The notes below the pieces were generated by a model. That model saw only the letters and a program-made list of their open reading frames with translations. It was not told the origin of the DNA and ran no database searches. Positions 45,736 through 56,690 of a stretch of DNA of 64,000 bases are shown here, piece by piece; positions within the stretch are counted from its first letter, which is position 1, and each line of letters starts with the position of its first letter. The DNA lies in the NCBI RefSeq assembly GCF_949987535.1, contig NC_080064.1, positions 40,434,282 to 40,498,281 on the forward strand, written 5' to 3'. Made by a program: the position numbers and the translations under genes. The stretch is from Balaenoptera acutorostrata (taxonomy: Eukaryota; Chordata; Mammalia; Artiodactyla; Balaenopteridae).

Positions 45736-48112
45736 GTTTTAAAAATCATTTTTAGTGCGAAATACATTACACATACAGAAGTATATAAAACAATTTCATC
45801 TTAAACAATAATAACAATAAAGCAAATACCTGTGCAACTAGCACCCAGCTTAAGAAATAGAACGTTACGAGCACCTTAGAAATGTCGCAACCATTGCATT
45901 GCCTTCCTTGCCCCGGAGAGAATCACTACACTGACTTTGGTACAATAATTCCCTTGCTTGTCTACATACTTTTGCAATTCATGATTGCATCTCTAAACAA
46001 GGTATTGTTTAACTTTTTCCTGTTATTGATGTTATATAAACATAATTAATACTATATGTATTCTTCTGTAACTTGCTTCTCTCACTCTTCTGCTGTAGGA
46101 TTCTCCCAACTTTGATGCTGTGTAACAGGAAGTTTTTTCCATTGTTAGACAGTGGAATATGTCCAACATAACATATGAATATACATTGATTTATTTATGC
46201 TTTTTACTATTGATGGTTACTTGTATTCTTTCCATTTTTAGCTATTGTCAACAATGTTGTTATGGACATTCTAGTACATGTCTACTAGTGCATGTATGCT
46301 AGAGTAGGAGTGATTGGATATTAAGTTTTGCACATGTGGGACTTTAATAGGTAATGCCACACCATTTTCCAAAGTAGTTCTACCAATTAGTGTTCCTGCT
46401 GGGAGTGTGTAAGAGTTCTTATTTTTCCATATCCTCACCAACATTTGGCATTGGTATTGAATGTTGAATTTTTGTGTATTTGGACTTGTGTAGTCTAGGT
46501 ATCTCATTGTGGTTTTATTTTGCATCTCATTACTTTTGAGGTTGAGCACCTTTTCATGGTTTTATGAGTCTTTCCATTTTCTCTTTGTGAACTGCTTAGT
46601 AGTTCTCCTGCCCATTTTTCTACTGGATTCTCTCCATCCCTCTCCCTCTCTCTCTCCTGATGTATATTAGTTCTTCATATATTCTAGATACTAATTCTTT
46701 GTCTATTATATGTTGCATATATCTTCCTAGTTTGTGCTTGGTCTTTTAATTTTCCATATAATGTGTCATGAACAGAACATAAATCAAGTCATGGGTTATG
46801 AGTATTCTTAGTTTGACCAAATAATTCTAAGTTGCTGTCCTCAATGCCACACCAGTCTACACTCCGGCAACCAATGCCTGAGTGTAACTATGCCCTCACA
46901 TTCTTCCCAACCTTGGCATTATCAAGCCTTCTTGTTTCCCCTAGTGTAACAGATGTAAAGTACCATCTCATTGTTGAATTTCTCAGATTACTGATACGTC
47001 TGAGCATATCTTTACATGTTTATAAGATTTTTGCTTTCTTTACGATCAATCGTCTGCTCAGATTCTTTGCCCATTTTTCTATTGGAGTTTTTGTCTTTCT
47101 TACAAGAACTCTTCTGTACTCTAGTTATGTATCTCTTGTCAGTTTCAGACATGCAAATATCTTCTCCCTTTTTCATCTGTTTATAAACTTTATCCAGGGT
47201 GTACTTCAGTTAATAGAAATACCTAAATCAATCAGTCATTTTTGCCTTACATTTTGTGTTTGTGTTTCTGACATTTTAAGAAGTCTTCCTTATTCCTAGG
47301 TGACAGAAATATGTCCTATATTTTCTTGTATCAACTTCATAGTTTTACTTTTCACATTTTGATGTTTAATCCATCAAGCCTCAATTCTTGTACATGGTGT
47401 TAGGAATCCAGGATCCAGGTTTTATTTTGTTTTGTTTTTCCCGCTAGAGAGTAAGCTAGATTTCCCAACAATACCTACAAAACATTCTATACTTCCTCTC
47501 ATTTATTTGTGGCAGCACCTGTATCATATATTAACTACGTAAAGTTCTGTCTTAAAGCTTCCTATTCTGTCCCTGTGTTCTATTTGTCTTTCTTCCAACA
47601 ATATCACACTGCTTTATTACTGGACTTGATATCCTGTTCTGCAAGTTTCTCTCTCTCTCGCTTTTTCTCTCTTGATTGTTTAGTTATTTGTGATCCTCTA
47701 TTGCTTCTTTTTATTTTAGAGTAAGTTTATTAAGTTTCTCAAGCAGCCCAACTGGAATTTTTATCATGATACATTAAATTTATAGAATAATTCGGGGAAT
47801 TGACATCTTTGTAATATTGCATTATCCCATCCAAGAACATAAAATGTTTCTCTATCAGTTTCTCTTCTATGTTCTTTACTACAGTTTTCAAGTTTTCTGC
47901 ATAAAGGTCCTACTTAATTCCTAGGTGTTTAATTATAGTTTTTTCTTTCTACTATTGAAAACAGTTTCTTATTTTTCATTATATTTGCTAGTTATTGCAA
48001 CTGTAGAGAAAATTTTATTTTTATAAGTTTATCTGTCAAACCTATTAAACTCTTACTGTTTGTAATATTTTCTTTGTTTGTTTCATTGTTATTATTGATT
48101 TTTTTCTTACAG
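45736..48112 (-). mobile_element. Minus-strand L1 fragments (at least two)
   Basis: Reverse-oriented L1 ends: 'gtgcaactagcacccagctt' (45830), then T-rich 'tgatggttacttgtattctt', 'ccattttccaaagtagttct', 'catcctcaccaacatttggc'. The same ORF2 region recurs at 46830-46960 ('atgccacaccagtctacact', 'cccaaccttggcatta'), showing two separate copies. The second continues with 'tcgtctgctcagattctttg' and RT-region sequence to about 48110. All highly degraded. Confidence 0.75.
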
Positions 48113-48125
48113 AGATGATATGCAC

Positions 48126-48625
48126 TGTATTGGGTTTCTATTCCCGCCATAACAAATTATTACAAACTTGGAGGCTGAAAACAACCCAAATTTATTATCT
48201 TACTGTTCTGTAGGTCAGAAGTCTGACACAGGTCTCACTGGGCTAAAAATCAAAGGATCAGCTGGGTTCCTTTCCGGAGGCTGTAGGGGAGAATCTGTTT
48301 CCTTTTCAGCTTCCAGATGCCACCAACATCCCTTGGCTCATAATCCCCTTCCTCCATCTTCAAAGCCAGCAAAAAAGAGTCAAGTTCTTCTCACAGTGCA
48401 TCACTCTGACCTACTCTTCTACCTCTCTCCTTCCACTTTTAAGGACTCTTGTGATTACCTTGAGCCCACCCAGATAATTGCCTTTTCTCAAGCTCATGTG
48501 ATTAACAATTCTAATTGCATATGTAACCTTAACTCTCCCTTTGCCATTTAAGATAATACATTCACAGATCCAGGGATTAGGATACAGGCATCTTTGGGGG
48601 ATTATTATTCTGCCTACCACAAGCA
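48126..48625 (-). mobile_element. MaLR-like LTR, minus strand
   Basis: Starts 'tgtattgggtttctattccc', with 'tattacaaacttggaggctg', 'tctgtaggtcagaagtctga' and 'aggctgtaggggagaatctg', and ends near 'ctgcctaccaca'. This is the reverse of an ERVL-MaLR (MLT1-type) solo LTR. No internal viral coding sequence is adjacent. Confidence 0.72.
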
Positions 48626-49266
48626 CCAAAAGGAATGATAACTGTATTGCATCAAAACAAATCAGATGTGTTGAAAATCCGTGAGGTGGTAAAGTTACTC
48701 AAAGGGGCAAAAAAGCATGAGTCAGCTTTGGGTAATTTAAGAACCAACTAATTCTGAAATCTGATAAATAAAAAGAAAGAATCAAGCATTCATACTGAAT
48801 TTCTTGTTGGAACTATACCTCAGGGTGACCAAAGAGTTGATGAGTTTTCTTTATAGAAAACTCCCAGCGGTAAATGAACAGGAAGAATAAAGAATAAGAA
48901 TATTCACGGCTATTAAAACCATCAGTGAAAAGCTGATGAGGATTTTTATCATGTGTAGGTCAGTCTGACAACACTTAAACACACTGACCAGTCGTAACAT
49001 CACAAAAAGAGAGATAATTAGACGTTATGCCCCTTCTGGGGTAATGCAATAAAATACCACCTTTCAAGCCAAAAAAAATCAAACTTGAATCTGACCAAGC
49101 ATCCAAATAAATCACCAATGTACAGGAAATACAATATTTAACTAACTTGTTAAACAAAATAGGGATATAAGCAGCAAAATGAAGACAATATGATTTTTTT
49201 TCAACAAATTGCAAAGGAAAAACAAAAATAAAAACAAAAAGGGAGACCCTGTGGACCCTGTGTATT
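48626..49266 (+). mobile_element. Unnamed recurring repeat, copy D, left part
   Basis: A/T-rich sequence up to the SINE target duplication. It reads continuously into 49626-49975 when the SINE is removed, so I treat it as the upstream part of the same old element. Low certainty. Confidence 0.4.
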
Positions 49267-49282
49267 AAAAGAGACTAAAGAG

Positions 49283-49609
49283 GGCTTCCCTGGTGGCGCA
49301 GTGGTTGAGAATCTGCCTGCCAATGCAGGGGACACGGGTTCGAGCCCTGGTCTGGGTAGATCCCACATGCCGCGGAGCAACTAAGCCCGTGAGCCACAAT
49401 TACTGAGCCTGCACGTCTGGAGCCTGTGCTCCGCAACGGGAGAGGCCACGACAGTGAGAGGCCTGTGCACTGCGATGAAGAGTGGTGCCCGCTTGCCACA
49501 ACTAGAGAAAGCCCTCGCACAGAAACGAAGACCCAACACAGCCAAAAATAAATAAATAAATAAACCCAAAGTTAAAAAAAAAAAAAACTATGTTATTTAT
49601 AAAAAAAAA
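49283..49609 (+). mobile_element. CHR-type SINE
   Basis: 'ggcttccctggtggcgcagt', B-box 'ggttcgagccc', full CHR body and (aata)n tail, then 'cccaaagtt', A14, 'ctatgttatttat' and A13. Target duplication aaaagagactaaagag at 49267-49282 and 49610-49625 (16 bp). The segmented tail may hold a short transduction. Confidence 0.93.
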
Positions 49610-49625
49610 AAAAGAGACTAAAGAG

Positions 49626-49975
49626 ACATAACCTAATATAAAGTATTTATGAAGCAAGAGGGGAAACTTGAATGCTCACTGGATATATGAAGATCTTAAA
49701 GAATTTTTGATAATTTCTTTAGGAATGATAAGAGTGCCCAGGGTCTGGTTCTTAAAAAAAAAAAAAGGAGCCCTTATCTTTTATAAAGTCATACACACTG
49801 AAGTATTTATGGATGAAATATGATGTCTGGGATTTGCTTTAAAAACCTCCAGTGGAGGTGGGAGTTGTTAGTGATGGACAGTGGGTGAAGGTATGGATAA
49901 AACAAATCAGCCATGTAATTGTTGATGGCAGGTATGTTGGAGTTCATTATACTATTTTTTTCTTTTTTTTTTTTT
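49626..49975 (+). mobile_element. Unnamed recurring repeat, copy D, right part
   Basis: 'gaggggaaacttgaatgctc', 'tgataatttctttaggaatg', 'gcccttatcttttataaagt', 'actgaagtatttatggatga'. It matches the layout of copies A and C. Confidence 0.55.
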
Positions 49976-51125
49976 GTATATACTTAGTTCTATATTAATT
50001 CATACAAAAGAAAGTAGGTTGTGAACAGTGTCAAATGCTTTTTCTACACTGATTATTGAGATAATCATATGGGCTTTCAACTTTAGCCTATGTGTGAAAT
50101 GAATTACATTGATAGTTTTCTGATATTGTACCTTCCTTGTTGTCTTACACTTTGTTATTTTGTGAATATGCTTTTGTATTATGTTAGCTAATATTTTATT
50201 TAGGTTTTTGCATATATGTTCATAAGAAACTTGGACCTATAATTTTCCTTTCTTTGTTGTCTTGTCCTGGTTTGGGAATCTGGATTATAAAATAAGCATA
50301 TATTAGACTGCATACTCTTGTCCACAGATCTCTGATGTTCTCTTCATTTTTCTTCAATCTTTTCTTTTCAGATCCTTTAGATTGTACAATTTCTGTTGAT
50401 CTGTCTTCAAGGTAACTGACTATTCTGCCATCCCTAATCTGATGCTAAGCCCATCCAGTAAAATTTTCATTTCAGTTAATGTGTTACTCAGTTCTAAAAT
50501 TTCCATTTAGTCTTTTTTTTTTTTTACTTTCCACATGTCTGCTGAGATTTCTTGCTCACTCATTAGGACCATATTTTCCTTTACTCCCTGAACATATTTT
50601 CCTTTAATTCTTTGAACATATTTACAATAGCTGCTTTAAAATTGTGGTATGCTATATCTGACATCTGACATCTGACATCTATACCATGTCGAGTTCTGTT
50701 TATATTAGCTGCATGTTTTCAAGACTATGAATCACATTTTCTTGTTTCTTTGTGTGTCTAGTGATTTTTTTAATTGAATACTGTATATTTTGAATAACAC
50801 ATTGTAAGACCCTGGATTCTGGGTTATCTATTATCTTCCCTCTGAAGAGTGTTGACTCTTGTTTTAGCAGGCAGTTTAATTACTGGCTGATTGCCTTAAT
50901 CTGGTGGAGACTTAGCGATACACTTTGTTACTGCAGGTATGTGGAAAGCCCAAGATGTTTCTATAGCCCCTCTAACTTGGTAGGACCCAAATTTCCAAAC
51001 CCTGTCTCTCCTATGGGTTTTGCCAGGCTTGGTTATAGACTTTGTTAAGGCAGGTCTAGTGTGGGCCTTACTATAGGACATGGTCCTTTCTTCTAAAGTG
51101 CAGCCTTTCTGGTGTATCAGCTGGA
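49976..51125 (-). mobile_element. Minus-strand L1 fragment and old L1-associated sequence
   Basis: 50010-50290 is reverse L1 reverse-transcriptase region ('aaatgctttttctacactga', 'gaattacattgatagttttc'). 50300-50960 ('tcagttctaaaatttccatt', 'acaatagctgctttaaaat', 'gttttagcaggcagttta') is a common old mammalian repeat, probably L1-related. A 'gacatct' triplication lies near 50665. Confidence 0.6.
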
Positions 51126-51362
51126 TTCCAGGAGTATTAACAAAGTGTTAAAAAAGATCTCTTGACAATGGAAGGTTCAGAAATCCAGTGTCCTCTAGCA
51201 CTGCTTGATCTCAAGTATCTCTCTTCTGCTCCCAACCCTGTAGCAGCTGCTAAGTGGCAAGCCTCAGGTGGTCTCACCTGTGCATGTAAAGCTCATCCCT
51301 CAGCCTTGAAGTTTTGGGGAAACCCCTCATCAGTTTCTGGGCTCTCTCTCTGCACAGCTCCT
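51126..51362. other. Unclassified upstream sequence
   Basis: No gene supported. A short open frame at 51162-51413 has no recognisable product. Confidence 0.35.
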
Positions 51363-51735
51363 GTCTTAGTTCAGGCTGCTAGAACAGAACACCATAGATC
51401 GGGTTGCTTATAAACCACAGAAATTTATTTCTTACGGTTCTCGAGGCCAGAAGTCTGGTCAGAAGACAAGATCAGCGTGCCAGCACAGTTGGGTTCTGGT
51501 GAAAGCCCTTTTCTGGGCTTCACATGGCCATTTTCTCGTTGTATCCTCATGTGGCAAAGAGGGTGAGAGAGCTCGCTGGGGTCTCTTTTATAAGAACCCT
51601 AATCACATTAATGAGGGCTCCATTCTCATGACCTAGTTACCTCTCAGAGGCTCCAACCACAAATACCATCGCACTGGGGGTTAGGACTTCAACATGTGTA
51701 CTGGGGAGAGGACACAAATATTCAGCCTATAGTGA
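51363..51735 (-). mobile_element. MaLR-type (MLT1/MST-like) LTR, minus strand
   Basis: 'tgtcttagttcaggctgcta', 'ttgcttataaaccacagaaa', 'tttatttcttacggttctcg', 'cgttgtatcctcatgtggca', 'cttttataagaaccctaatc' and 'ggttaggacttcaacatgtg' follow the MaLR LTR order in reverse. Solo LTR with no coding remnant. Confidence 0.85.
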
Positions 51736-52274
51736 CTCGTTGGAAGGTGTTGCCTCTGTCACAGCCTTCAAGTTTCAGCCTCATACAAAAATTCAGCTGC
51801 CAATTTCTAAGCCCCACGTGTAGAATTTTTGGTGAAAGTTCTAGCAGGCCTGAATAGCAGCACTGTGAATGGCACCGCTGTAATTAATGGTATCTCAGGA
51901 AGATGTATAACTGCAGGTAGCAGATAAAACAGAAATAGTATCACTTCTACACTTCCTCTCATCCTCTATGAAATTTTATGGGAAGTAAGTCCGATAAAAA
52001 ATGTAAGCTCTTAATCTTTCCCAGAGATCCTACCTCATTTGATGAATACTTGGTGGGAATAGATGAGAACATTTTTTTTTCCTTTTATATAGTCAACGTT
52101 GCATTTATGAAGTGAGAATGGTAACTTAGACTCCCTGGCTAAATGGTCAGAAGGTCAGAGACATTTTTAAAGACCTCCGTTATCTTTCATTCATGTTCAG
52201 TCTCCATAAAGGAATTGATTTAGTGGCAACAAAGTCAGTGTCTTCATTAGTTATAAGCCTAATAACAATAAGAA
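51736..52274. other. Unclassified upstream sequence
   Basis: No gene or clear repeat. Confidence 0.35.
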
Positions 52275-52525
52275 TAGCCATAATAACCATTCAGTGATGG
52301 TTCATTATATACAGGCATTGTACAAGGTACTTTATATACATAATTATATATCCCACACATCTGTACAAGGTATTTGAATCCTCATTTAACAAACGAGGAA
52401 GCAAAATCAGAGTAAATACTTGCCCACGCTCACACAGATAGTACCTGGCCCAGCAGGAATGTAAACTTTAGTCTGCCCTATTCCAAAGGCAGTCTTCTTT
52501 CTGCTATAAAATGCTGGCTCTCATT
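52275..52525 (-). mobile_element. MIR SINE, minus strand
   Basis: 'gtacaaggtactttatatac', 'gaatcctcatttaacaaacg', 'aggaagcaaaatcagagtaa', 'tgcccacgctcacacagata' and 'gcagtcttctttctgctata' read as a nearly complete MIR in reverse. Confidence 0.82.
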
Positions 52526-53524
52526 ATTTATTAGTTTAATATTATCAATAGCAAACATGCCACTTAGTTTAAGATACAATACAACCAGGTAATCATGATG
52601 ACAACAGTAACTGTTATATTAATAGAATATGTTACATATGTTATTATTATCTTGCGTCTGAATATAAATTTGTGTTTCTGAAAGTACATTTCTATCACTT
52701 AAGCTGATTCTCAAAATGGTTCTGTGTATTTTAAAGTAGAACTATTTCTAAACCTCTAATGCTGGACTGTGGGCTTCTTTATTACTGAGAATGGTATGGA
52801 AGATTTACGAGAAACAAGACTTTTAAAATTTCTGATGGAGTTTGAAATGAAAAGATAAAGCAGGAATCACTCTGTGGTAAGAATTTTCTTATATAGAACA
52901 GTATGAATTGTACCCCTTGGAAAAATGTGTTTTGTCTTGATATGTATTATGCAGCTATAATAATACATACCCAAAAGAATACTTTGTTTTATTAAGCTTG
53001 TCTCCCTATGTAAGATATGCCAGTTCAGCCAATAATAATTAGATTGCCATTCCCCTGACTGAGTTTTAGAAAGTAACAAGCCAATGAGGAATCACTTCCC
53101 ATTTCTCATATAACAGCCTTAGAGAAAATGGCCACGTAACAGGCCAGCTTACTTTAGAAAAGCAAGAAGTGGGAGTGGGAGGAGACACTGTAAAAGTTCT
53201 GAGCCCTAGTCACAAACTGGGTCTGCTGGAATTGGGATTACTTCCAACCTGGGGGGCAGCCTCCTGAGACTCAACTGTACTGGCTCTATTGCAGGAAAGA
53301 TAAGGACCCGGGTACCCGTATGAGGGTCCCCAAATAGCTAGGAGCATTGCATCGATGGTAAGCCACATCCATCTTACAGAAGACTTCCTGAACAAGGAAG
53401 GGTCCTCTTGTGATGTTGGAGCTAGGTAGTTGTTGGGGGAAGGAGGAGATTCTGATGTAGGTATCATTTGGTTTTGTCCACAGCTACCAAGTTTTAACCT
53501 CCTGGAACACTGAGTCCTGGTGGT
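52526..53524. other. Unclassified upstream sequence
   Basis: No gene supported; nothing recognised with confidence. Confidence 0.35.
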
Positions 53525-53945
53525 AAACTGAATAATGGCCTCCCAAAGACATCTACGTATGAATCCCTAGAACCTATGAATGTTGCGTCCTATGGCAAAG
53601 GACTTTGTAGATGTGATCAAGTTAATGACATTGAGATGGGGAGATTATGCTGCATTATCCTGGTGGGGCTTATGTTATCACAAGGGAACCAGGAGGAGTC
53701 AGAGTCAGAAAGAGGGCCATGTGATAATGGAAGCAGAGGGGAAAAAGGTGATACAGGACCATGAGCTAAGAAATGAGGACAGCCTTTAGGAACTGGAACC
53801 AGAGGCATCAGATTTGTCAACATCTTGATTTTACCCAATTCATTTCAGACTTATGACCTCCAGAACTGTAAGATAATAAATTTGTGTTGTTTTAAGCCAC
53901 TAAATTTGTGGTTAGTTTGTTACAGCAGCAGTAGGAAACTAATGC
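53525..53945 (+). mobile_element. MaLR-like LTR, plus strand
   Basis: 'actgaataatggcctcccaa', 'atggcaaaggactttgtaga', 'gagatggggagattatgctg', 'gacctccagaactgtaagat', 'aataaatttgtgttgtttta' and 'aggaaactaatgcag'. The AATAAA before the end fits an LTR poly(A) signal. Confidence 0.78.
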
Positions 53946-53975
53946 AGTACTTGATTTGGTCAAATTGCAGGTGGA

Positions 53976-54048
53976 TAGGGAATTCCCTGGCAGTCCAGTG
54001 GTTAGGACTGGGCATTTTCACTGCCAGGGCCCTGGGTTCGGGGAAAAA
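53976..54048 (+). mobile_element. Truncated CHR-2-like SINE, 73 bp
   Basis: 'gggaattccctggcagtcca' through 'ccctgggttcgggg' then A8. Flanked by a 14-bp duplication aaattgcaggtgga at 53962-53975 and 54049-54062. Only the tRNA-derived head is present, ending at the B-box. Same subtype as 36297-36448. Confidence 0.9.
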
Positions 54049-54062
54049 AAATTGCAGGTGGA

Positions 54063-54759
54063 CTAAAAGTTAAAAAGGCTGACTGTGAATTTCTTAAACG
54101 AATCCAGAATTAATTTTGCAACAGAAATTACAAATTTAAAAATCATGACACAAATAGTGACCTCAGGGGACTTTTCAAGTCCTGCTCTCAGGAAACAAAT
54201 AACTCCTGGGCAGTGTCTGTTGCAGGTGGTTTCCTAGCACACGAGGTGATAAGCAGCCCCTTGCAGTCCTTCCTAGGCAACCTGCAAGTTTCAACAAAAT
54301 GTAAGTCTAACACCAGTCCCAGAAAATAAATCCGGCCTATTAATTGAGAGTGTAGACAGAAAACATAAGGCCATATTGGCACCAAATGACTGCCCTCCTA
54401 CCCTGTGCACCCCTGGGCATTCCATTTTGGATATTCTTTCTCAAACGAATGTGGCTGCCAATGCCTCTGGGCGTCTTCATTTCCCCTTGTTCTTATAAGA
54501 AAGAAGAGTGGAGATGAGTTGGGTCTCTCCCCATTTCCTGAACAAGAATATGCAGCCTGACCCCTACACTGAAGACCCCTTTTTATACTGCTCCTTCCTC
54601 AGTGTCTACCCATCAGAACAAGCCTGGCTTCTCACTTCTCCCTCAAAGTTCTGGGGATTTTTAAAAATAAATAAATAAAGTTGGTTTAACCAACTCTCAC
54701 TTAGAGAAATAATGGTTGACAATATGTAAAAATATATATCTGGTCCCACCCTGACTAAT
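54063..54759. other. Unclassified upstream sequence
   Basis: No gene. A short (aaat)n run lies near 54663. Confidence 0.35.
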
Positions 54760-54848
54760 TAAATCAGCACCTTTGGGAGCAAGGTTTAGGCATCTATATT
54801 TTTAAAATTTCTCCAGGTGATTATAGTCAGGATTGAGAACCACTGATC
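54760..54848. mobile_element. MER5-like hAT MITE, right half
   Basis: 'atttctccaggtgattatag' and 'tcaggattgagaaccactga' form the typical right end of MER5. Confidence 0.78.
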
Positions 54849-54897
54849 AAAGCCAATCATGAACACCCTATTCCTGGCCAAATTGTAGTCACCAGTT

Positions 54898-55277
54898 TTA
54901 TGGGCTGAATTGCGTTTCCTAAGATTCATAGGTTGAAGTCTTAACCCCCAGTACCTCAAAATGTGACTGTATTTGGAGAGAGGGTCTTTAAAGAGGTAAT
55001 TAAGGTTAAATGAGGTTGTTGGGATGAGCCCTAATCCAATGGTGTCCTTCTAAGAAGAGGATTTTAGGACACAGACACACACAGAGGAAAGACCATGTGA
55101 AGACACAGAGAAAAGATGGTCATCTACAAGCCAAAGAGAGAGTCTCAGAAGAAACCAATCCTGCTGACACCTTGATCCTGGACTTCTAGCCTCCAGAACT
55201 ATGAGAAAATAAATTTCTGTTGTCTAAGCCTCTCAGTCTGTGGTACTTTCTTATGACAGCCCTAGCAAGCTGCAATC
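54898..55277 (+). mobile_element. MaLR (MLT1-type) LTR, plus strand
   Basis: 'tatgggctgaattgcgtttc', 'cccccagtacctcaaaatgt', 'gactgtatttggagagaggg', 'gaccatgtgaagacacagag', 'gcctccagaactatgagaaa' and 'ataaatttctgttgtctaag' in the right order. Solo LTR. Confidence 0.87.
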
Positions 55278-55868
55278 AGTAAAAAAAATGGATCTCAAAT
55301 CCATTGTACATTGTCATTCTAGGAACACTCATTTTCTGAACTCTGAACGTTAGCATGGGCTATACTTCTCTTATTTTCAATCATAATAGCCTTCGTCCTA
55401 AGAAAATACCAAATACTCAGGTAAATTGCTTTTACTTGCAAATAACAGAAAACTCAATTATCATTGGCTTACAGAATAAAGATATTTAAGAATTTCAAAT
55501 AACAAGAAGTCTGGAGGTGGTCAGGAGAGGGATGTTGCAGATACTTACCTGGTTTGAAAACTCAGGCCTATCTTTCCTTTTCACTGTCTTTAGCACATTT
55601 TTGTGGATATCGTTGATGCTGTTTGAATTGTTTATTTTCTTCATGCTGGCTGTCTTCAGGCTGGTTGTACAAAGCCACACCAGGAAAAAGGAGAAAGGGC
55701 AGCACCCATGAACCAGCATGTCATGCCTGTCCCTTTTTATAGGAAAGTAGAAGCTTTTCCAGAAGGATCCCAACAGACCTCCATTTGCTAGGTCACATGG
55801 CTTCCTCAAGCTGTACAGGAGGCTAGAGCAGAACAGCTCACAAATGGGAAAAGAATGTTACTGTCAGA
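55278..55868. other. Unclassified upstream sequence
   Basis: No gene supported. Confidence 0.35.
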
Positions 55869-56347
55869 GAACCAGTGGGTCTTAATCCTGACTGGAATCA
55901 CCTGGGGGAATATTTAAACTATAGATGCCTGGGCTTCGGTCTCAAAGGTTCTGATTATATATATTATACATATATATATAAGTAAATTAAGTTATACATA
56001 ATATAAATATTACAAAAATATATAATTCTACTTAAAATTTGCATAAATATTGAAATAAACATGTAATGTAAATATATAAAATATAATGTTCACAAATATA
56101 TAAATATAATAGTATTCATAAATTTAATACAAATATTAATATAAATATACAAACAATTTTATATAAATATTAATATAAAAGTATAATATTAATAAATGTA
56201 TAAAGAAATATAATGTTAATATTTATAACATTTATATAAATGTGAAATATAAATATATATACAATTTTATATAAATTTATATAAATATGTATAATTTTTA
56301 ACTCTACAGCTGATTCTACTGTGTAGCCAGGTTGAGAACCACTGGCA
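55869..56347. mobile_element. MER5-like hAT MITE interrupted by AT-rich sequence
   Basis: Left end 'ccagtgggtcttaatcctga' with 'tggaatcacctgggggaata' (55871-55955) and right end 'ccaggttgagaaccactgg' (56328-56346) form imperfect inverted ends of one MER5 element. The two halves are separated by about 355 bp of A/T repeat. Confidence 0.82.
55956..56311. repeat. AT-rich low-complexity expansion (ATATAAAT-like)
   Basis: Almost pure A+T with recurring 'atataaatatta' and 'ataatgtt' phrases, located inside the MER5-like element. Confidence 0.9.
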
Positions 56348-56544
56348 TAGACCAATTATTGTTCATCCCATGGTACCACCTGGAACAAAATTGGGACTCA
56401 AATAGCAAGCAGGCAAGACAGGAAAATAACTGGATAGGAATTAACATCTTGTGGCAGACCCAACTAGAAATTATTTGCTCATAAAACAGGGAAGATGCAG
56501 CTGGATTTGGGCATATTTGGGTACTGTAAGACTAAAATGATCAA
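56348..56544. other. Unclassified upstream sequence
   Basis: Nothing recognised. Confidence 0.3.
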
Positions 56545-56690
56545 TCAATCTCTTTCTCTGCTCTCTCTCTTCCTCTTTCATCTCCCTTCCTTTTCATCTC
56601 TCTTCCCTTCCATCTTCCTCTCTCTCCATCTCTCCCCCTCCCACTCCATTGTTTCTTCCCTTCATCTCCCTCTCCCTCTATCTCTAGTAC
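56545..56690. repeat. CT-rich (TCTC/TTCC) simple repeat
   Basis: Polypyrimidine tract with irregular tctc, ttcc and catct units. Confidence 0.9.

Noticed and set aside
46832..47299. 155-codon plus-strand frame
   Set aside because: Lies antisense to a degraded L1 ORF2; hydrophobic shadow product.
48126..55277. Possible endogenous retrovirus provirus between LTRs
   Set aside because: The LTR-like elements are on both strands and differ in type; no gag, pol or env remnant lies between. They are solo LTRs.
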